Positions 3,222 through 5,884 of a DNA stretch of 5,884 nt are shown here, one piece after another; the stretch's first letter is position 1; each line of letters opens with the position of its first letter. Where the stretch lies: contig NZ_CAKRLH010000100.1 in NCBI RefSeq assembly GCF_934359325.1, positions 1-5,884 of the forward strand, given 5' to 3'. The position numbers were made by a program, and so were the translations under genes. The notes under the pieces are model-generated. The model was not told the origin of the DNA, did not search any database, and saw only the letters and a list, made by a program, of their open reading frames with translations. The stretch comes from an uncultured Porphyromonas sp. (lineage in GTDB: Bacteria > Bacteroidota > Bacteroidia > Bacteroidales > Porphyromonadaceae).

Positions 3222-5884
3222 ATGAGAACAAACAAGTTTAAGATTGGCTTGCTGTCAGTTGCTGCTGTCCTCGGGCTGGGGGTCTTCTCCTCCTGCTCCA
3301 AGGACTTCCAGGGTGACATCGACGCTATCAACCAGCGTTTGGACAATCTGACAAAAAAGTTCGATGATGGCACCTATGTGACCAAGATCGAGAAAACGGC
3401 CAATGGTATCAAGCTCTATCCGAGCAAGGGTGAACCCATCGAGGTTACCAATGGTAAGGATGGCAGACCTGGAACCATCGTCAAGATCGGCGAGGACGGT
3501 TTCTGGTACATCGATGATGTCAAGACCGACTATCCCGCAGTAGGTAAGCAGGGTCCTCAGGGTCCTCAGGGTGAGCCCGGAGAGGCTGGTCCTCAGGGTG
3601 AGCCCGGCGCCAAGGGTGCTGATGGTGTATATTATGTACCCGGTACCACGGGTAATGAGAAGGGCTTCTGGGTGAAGGTTGATCCTAACACTAAGCCTGC
3701 TACTCGCACCATCACTACCGACAAGTGGCTCCCCGCAGGAACTATCTCTGCCGTTTACGAGAATGGCGTCGTTACCCTCATGAATGTTGAGGGGGCTAAG
3801 GACGGCATCGTTAAGCTTGGTCAGGCTAGTGGCTTCCAGCTGAAGTTTATCCCTTCGGTTGTTGCTGATGAGGGTGGCGCTCTTCCGATCGTTGCCGTTG
3901 GTGGACTCTCCACTCCGTGCGAGAACGATGTAACTGCTGCTACGCGCGTTATGCTTCGCGTAAGCCCCAGCAACGTCACTGTTGACCAGATCAAGACGGA
4001 TGGTATCTACGTACGCTACAACAATCCTACTGTACTTCGTTCTGCTAAGGCTAACCCCTCTGCAAAGTTCGTAAGCCTGAAGGATGGTGTCCTGACTGTG
4101 GATATCTCTGCACAGACCAAGTACATCAACGACGAGGATAACAAGATTGATCAGATCGCCGTTGTTGTGCCTATGGTTAATGGCGCTGAGAATGAGTCTG
4201 ACTGGGCAAAGCTTGACAAGAGTGTGATCTCTTATAAGGATCTCCACCTCGCCAAGAAGTCCAACTCCAAGCTCTTCCCCACCACTCTGGATCGCGCCAA
4301 GACTCTGGCCAAGACTCTTGACTCTAAGTACACCGGTGCTGAGGACGAGTTGCGCTTCTCTGTCGTTGATCTCCAGTACAGTGAGACCATTGACCTGAAT
4401 GAGCAGGTGACTACTCTTCTCAAGGACAAGGTGTTTGAGGGCTTTGATGTGTATGCTCTCTCTTATGCCTTTGACCTGAAGGACGGCACCAAGGAGAACA
4501 AGGATATCACTTTCAAGCGCGGTGACAATGACACGGAGCAGCAGGCGTTCATCACTCTTGACGGATCCAAGATCTCTGCTCGTGTATATGGTCAGTCCTC
4601 CAACCGTGCCGCCGTTGGTCGCACCCCGATCGTCCATGTCAAGCTGATGAGCAATGACTGCGTTGTCCGTGATGCTTTCATCGTTATCAACATTGTTGAG
4701 GAGAAGATTGAGCCGAAGCCCGTTGATCCTATCGACGTTGTCGTTAAGGCTTCTGATCTCTCTTGCGATGGCTTCAAGTATCAGACCGATGCCGAGTGGA
4801 TGAACGAGAAGATCTATCACAAGGCCAACCTGCCTAAGGAGATCTTCCACAACAACTTCGTTTGGAGTGAGGAGACTGACGGTGTTGGTACCATCACTCA
4901 GGAGAAGGATCCTCAGGATGCTGAGTCTTACATCCTTGTTTGGACTGTAACCCGTGATGAGCTGATCGAGGCTCTTGCTGAGGATGACAACGTAGAGATC
5001 TCTAAGACTGGTCACTACAAGTGGAATGGCAACGATATCGCTGTTACCTTCAAGACTACTATCAATCGTCCTGCGTTCGACCTCGGTAAGATCACTCGTG
5101 ATAACTACTGGTTCGACAACTTCTCTTACGTTCGCTTCAATACTCTGACGCCGGATCTCGGCTCTGTAGATCCTACTCTCTGCACTTTCGATACTCCGTT
5201 CTCCAACGTCTTCAAGTCTAAGGAGGATGCCGGTAAGATTGTGGTAGACTTCGGTCAGGTCAATGATGGCGCTAAGGTAAGCTTTGTCTTCGATAAGACT
5301 CAGCCCACTCTCGCTAAGGCATTCGGCTATACTCTGAAGCCCAATGCAGACGGTACTCAGCTCCTTGCTGTTAAGGAGGGTGAGACTACTGAGGTTGTTG
5401 CTACCATTAAGGCAGATCAGGAGATCACCTTCGGTGACACTGAGAAGGTTACCAATACTTACGACTACGTTGTTTCTTACAATGAGGACAGCGAGATCGG
5501 TAAGAAGCTCCTCAATGCTTCTGATGAGAATATGATGGCTCGCATCCGCATCGCTGCTGAGAATGAGTGTGGTGTTCGTATGACTGTCAAGGGTCTCAAG
5601 GACGGTGACAGCTTCCTCGTTCACTTCCTCCGTCCGGTTAGCCTGGATGCAGAGACAACTAAGTTCTTTGTAGATGGTAAGGACTTTGGTGAGGAGTTCA
5701 CCTGGCTTGACATCAATGATATCGTTCGTCTCAAAGACTGGCGAAATTATGTCAAGGATACCGAGGAGTATTACTTCATGCCGAAGCACGAGAACTACTT
5801 CAAGTACTACGATATCCAGTCCATCAAGATTGATACTAAGAATATCAAGCCTATTGGTCTGAAGGTCGGTGGTAAGCCTGAGAC
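3222..5884 (+). CDS. Large surface lipoprotein with DUF4988-like, collagen-like head (3' end cut)
   Basis: The ATG at 3222 opens 887 codons with no stop before the window edge, so the true length is unknown. Residues 1-24 form a lipoprotein signal ending FSSC, with C25 as the lipidated cysteine; the following SKDFQGD has the lysine/acidic pattern seen in Bacteroidota lipoproteins sent to the cell surface. Residues 28-48 form a short coiled coil (I33, I36, L40, L43, F47 in 3-4-3-4 spacing). Residues 50-104 (TYVTKIEKTANGIKL, FWYIDD) match the style of the DUF4988 / PL29-lyase N-terminal segment, followed by nine Gly-X-Y triplets (108-134). A beta-rich module runs to about 490, a Pro/Glu linker (EEKIEPKPVDP, 493-503) follows, and at least one further beta-rich module continues to the edge. 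No lyase catalytic domain or other enzyme motif is recognised. A structural or adhesive surface role is inferred. T-ending codons and avoidance of TTA, CTA and TCA suggest high expression. Confidence 0.85.
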   Translation, partial: MRTNKFKIGLLSVAAVLGLGVFSSCSKDFQGDIDAINQRLDNLTKKFDDGTYVTKIEKTANGIKLYPSKGEPIEVTNGKDGRPGTIVKIGEDGFWYIDDVKTDYPAVGKQGPQGPQGEPGEAGPQGEPGAKGADGVYYVPGTTGNEKGFWVKVDPNTKPATRTITTDKWLPAGTISAVYENGVVTLMNVEGAKDGIVKLGQASGFQLKFIPSVVADEGGALPIVAVGGLSTPCENDVTAATRVMLRVSPSNVTVDQIKTDGIYVRYNNPTVLRSAKANPSAKFVSLKDGVLTVDISAQTKYINDEDNKIDQIAVVVPMVNGAENESDWAKLDKSVISYKDLHLAKKSNSKLFPTTLDRAKTLAKTLDSKYTGAEDELRFSVVDLQYSETIDLNEQVTTLLKDKVFEGFDVYALSYAFDLKDGTKENKDITFKRGDNDTEQQAFITLDGSKISARVYGQSSNRAAVGRTPIVHVKLMSNDCVVRDAFIVINIVEEKIEPKPVDPIDVVVKASDLSCDGFKYQTDAEWMNEKIYHKANLPKEIFHNNFVWSEETDGVGTITQEKDPQDAESYILVWTVTRDELIEALAEDDNVEISKTGHYKWNGNDIAVTFKTTINRPAFDLGKITRDNYWFDNFSYVRFNTLTPDLGSVDPTLCTFDTPFSNVFKSKEDAGKIVVDFGQVNDGAKVSFVFDKTQPTLAKAFGYTLKPNADGTQLLAVKEGETTEVVATIKADQEITFGDTEKVTNTYDYVVSYNEDSEIGKKLLNASDENMMARIRIAAENECGVRMTVKGLKDGDSFLVHFLRPVSLDAETTKFFVDGKDFGEEFTWLDINDIVRLKDWRNYVKDTEEYYFMPKHENYFKYYDIQSIKIDTKNIKPIGLKVGGKPE
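3543..3626 (+). repeat. Collagen-like Gly-X-Y coding repeat
   Basis: Nine uninterrupted Gly-X-Y triplets (KQ, PQ, PQ, EP, EA, PQ, EP, AK, AD) and a closing Gly encode residues 108-135 of the lipoprotein. At DNA level a 20-base identical unit occurs at 3561-3580 and 3588-3607, offset by 27 bases (nine codons), and GGTCCTCAG recurs three times. Such repeats can change length by slippage in whole triplets without breaking the frame. The stretch is short for a stable triple helix and may act as a spacer or trimer clamp together with the coiled coil before it. Confidence 0.85.
4296..4319 (+). repeat. Short in-frame tandem duplication
   Basis: Two 12-base units, 4296-4307 and 4308-4319, are identical except for the last base and encode AKTL twice in the lipoprotein. 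It looks like a small in-frame duplication within a helix-prone segment; chance is possible. Confidence 0.4.

Noticed and set aside
3255..5789. 844-residue open frame on the minus strand
   Set aside because: It is in exact register opposite the lipoprotein gene and stays open only because TTA, CTA and TCA are avoided on the sense strand. The product is low in complexity and shows no signal peptide or domain.
3222..5884. Polysaccharide lyase assignment from the PL29-type N-terminal segment
   Set aside because: Only the shared head resembles that group; no catalytic domain is visible in the 887 residues present.

Overview
The window looks like chromosome from a Porphyromonas-type Bacteroidota (Bacteroidales). 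The reasons are an OmpA-family porin whose C-terminal half reads very much like Porphyromonas gingivalis Pgm6/Pgm7 (including the CPECPE motif), a surface lipoprotein with the coiled-coil/collagen-like head common in Bacteroidales, promoter elements of the Bacteroidota TTTG/TAnnTTTG kind, and no usable Shine-Dalgarno sequence before the genes. The species cannot be named from this window. All four genes lie on the + strand and all appear to encode exported or envelope proteins.

Layout. (1) About 1-334: the 3' end of a thioredoxin-fold protein (DUF5106/TlpA-like) with a CHSC active site and a cis-Pro loop. (2) 335-410: short gap with only a weak promoter candidate. (3) 411-1514: a secreted BPL-N/class-I glutamine-amidotransferase-like protein with an intact Cys and His-x-Glu pattern, plus a C-terminal HEAT-like helical tail. 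(4) 1515-1729: intergenic, with a good promoter (TACATTTG) and a possible leader hairpin. (5) 1730-2998: a complete OmpA-family barrel/peptidoglycan-binding protein. (6) 2999-3221: a dense regulatory gap holding nested inverted repeats, a probable intrinsic terminator, a promoter whose -33 element overlaps the terminator T-tract, and a leader hairpin. (7) 3222-5884: a large surface lipoprotein gene, cut by the window edge after 887 codons. It has a lipobox, a coiled coil, a DUF4988-like segment, nine collagen-like Gly-X-Y triplets and at least two further extracellular modules.

The first two genes could be read together (76-base gap, no clear terminator), but this is uncertain. The OmpA and lipoprotein genes look like separate transcription units, each with its own promoter. 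Both have strongly restricted codon use, most visible as an almost complete absence of TTA, CTA and TCA codons in the lipoprotein gene, which leaves an 844-codon open frame on the opposite strand. I read this as a sign of very high expression: an abundant outer-membrane anchor protein next to an abundant surface-coat lipoprotein. No mobile element, CRISPR array, tRNA or rRNA was seen. The most interesting items are the large lipoprotein, the structured RNA/DNA between the last two genes, and the HEAT-tailed periplasmic amidotransferase-like protein.
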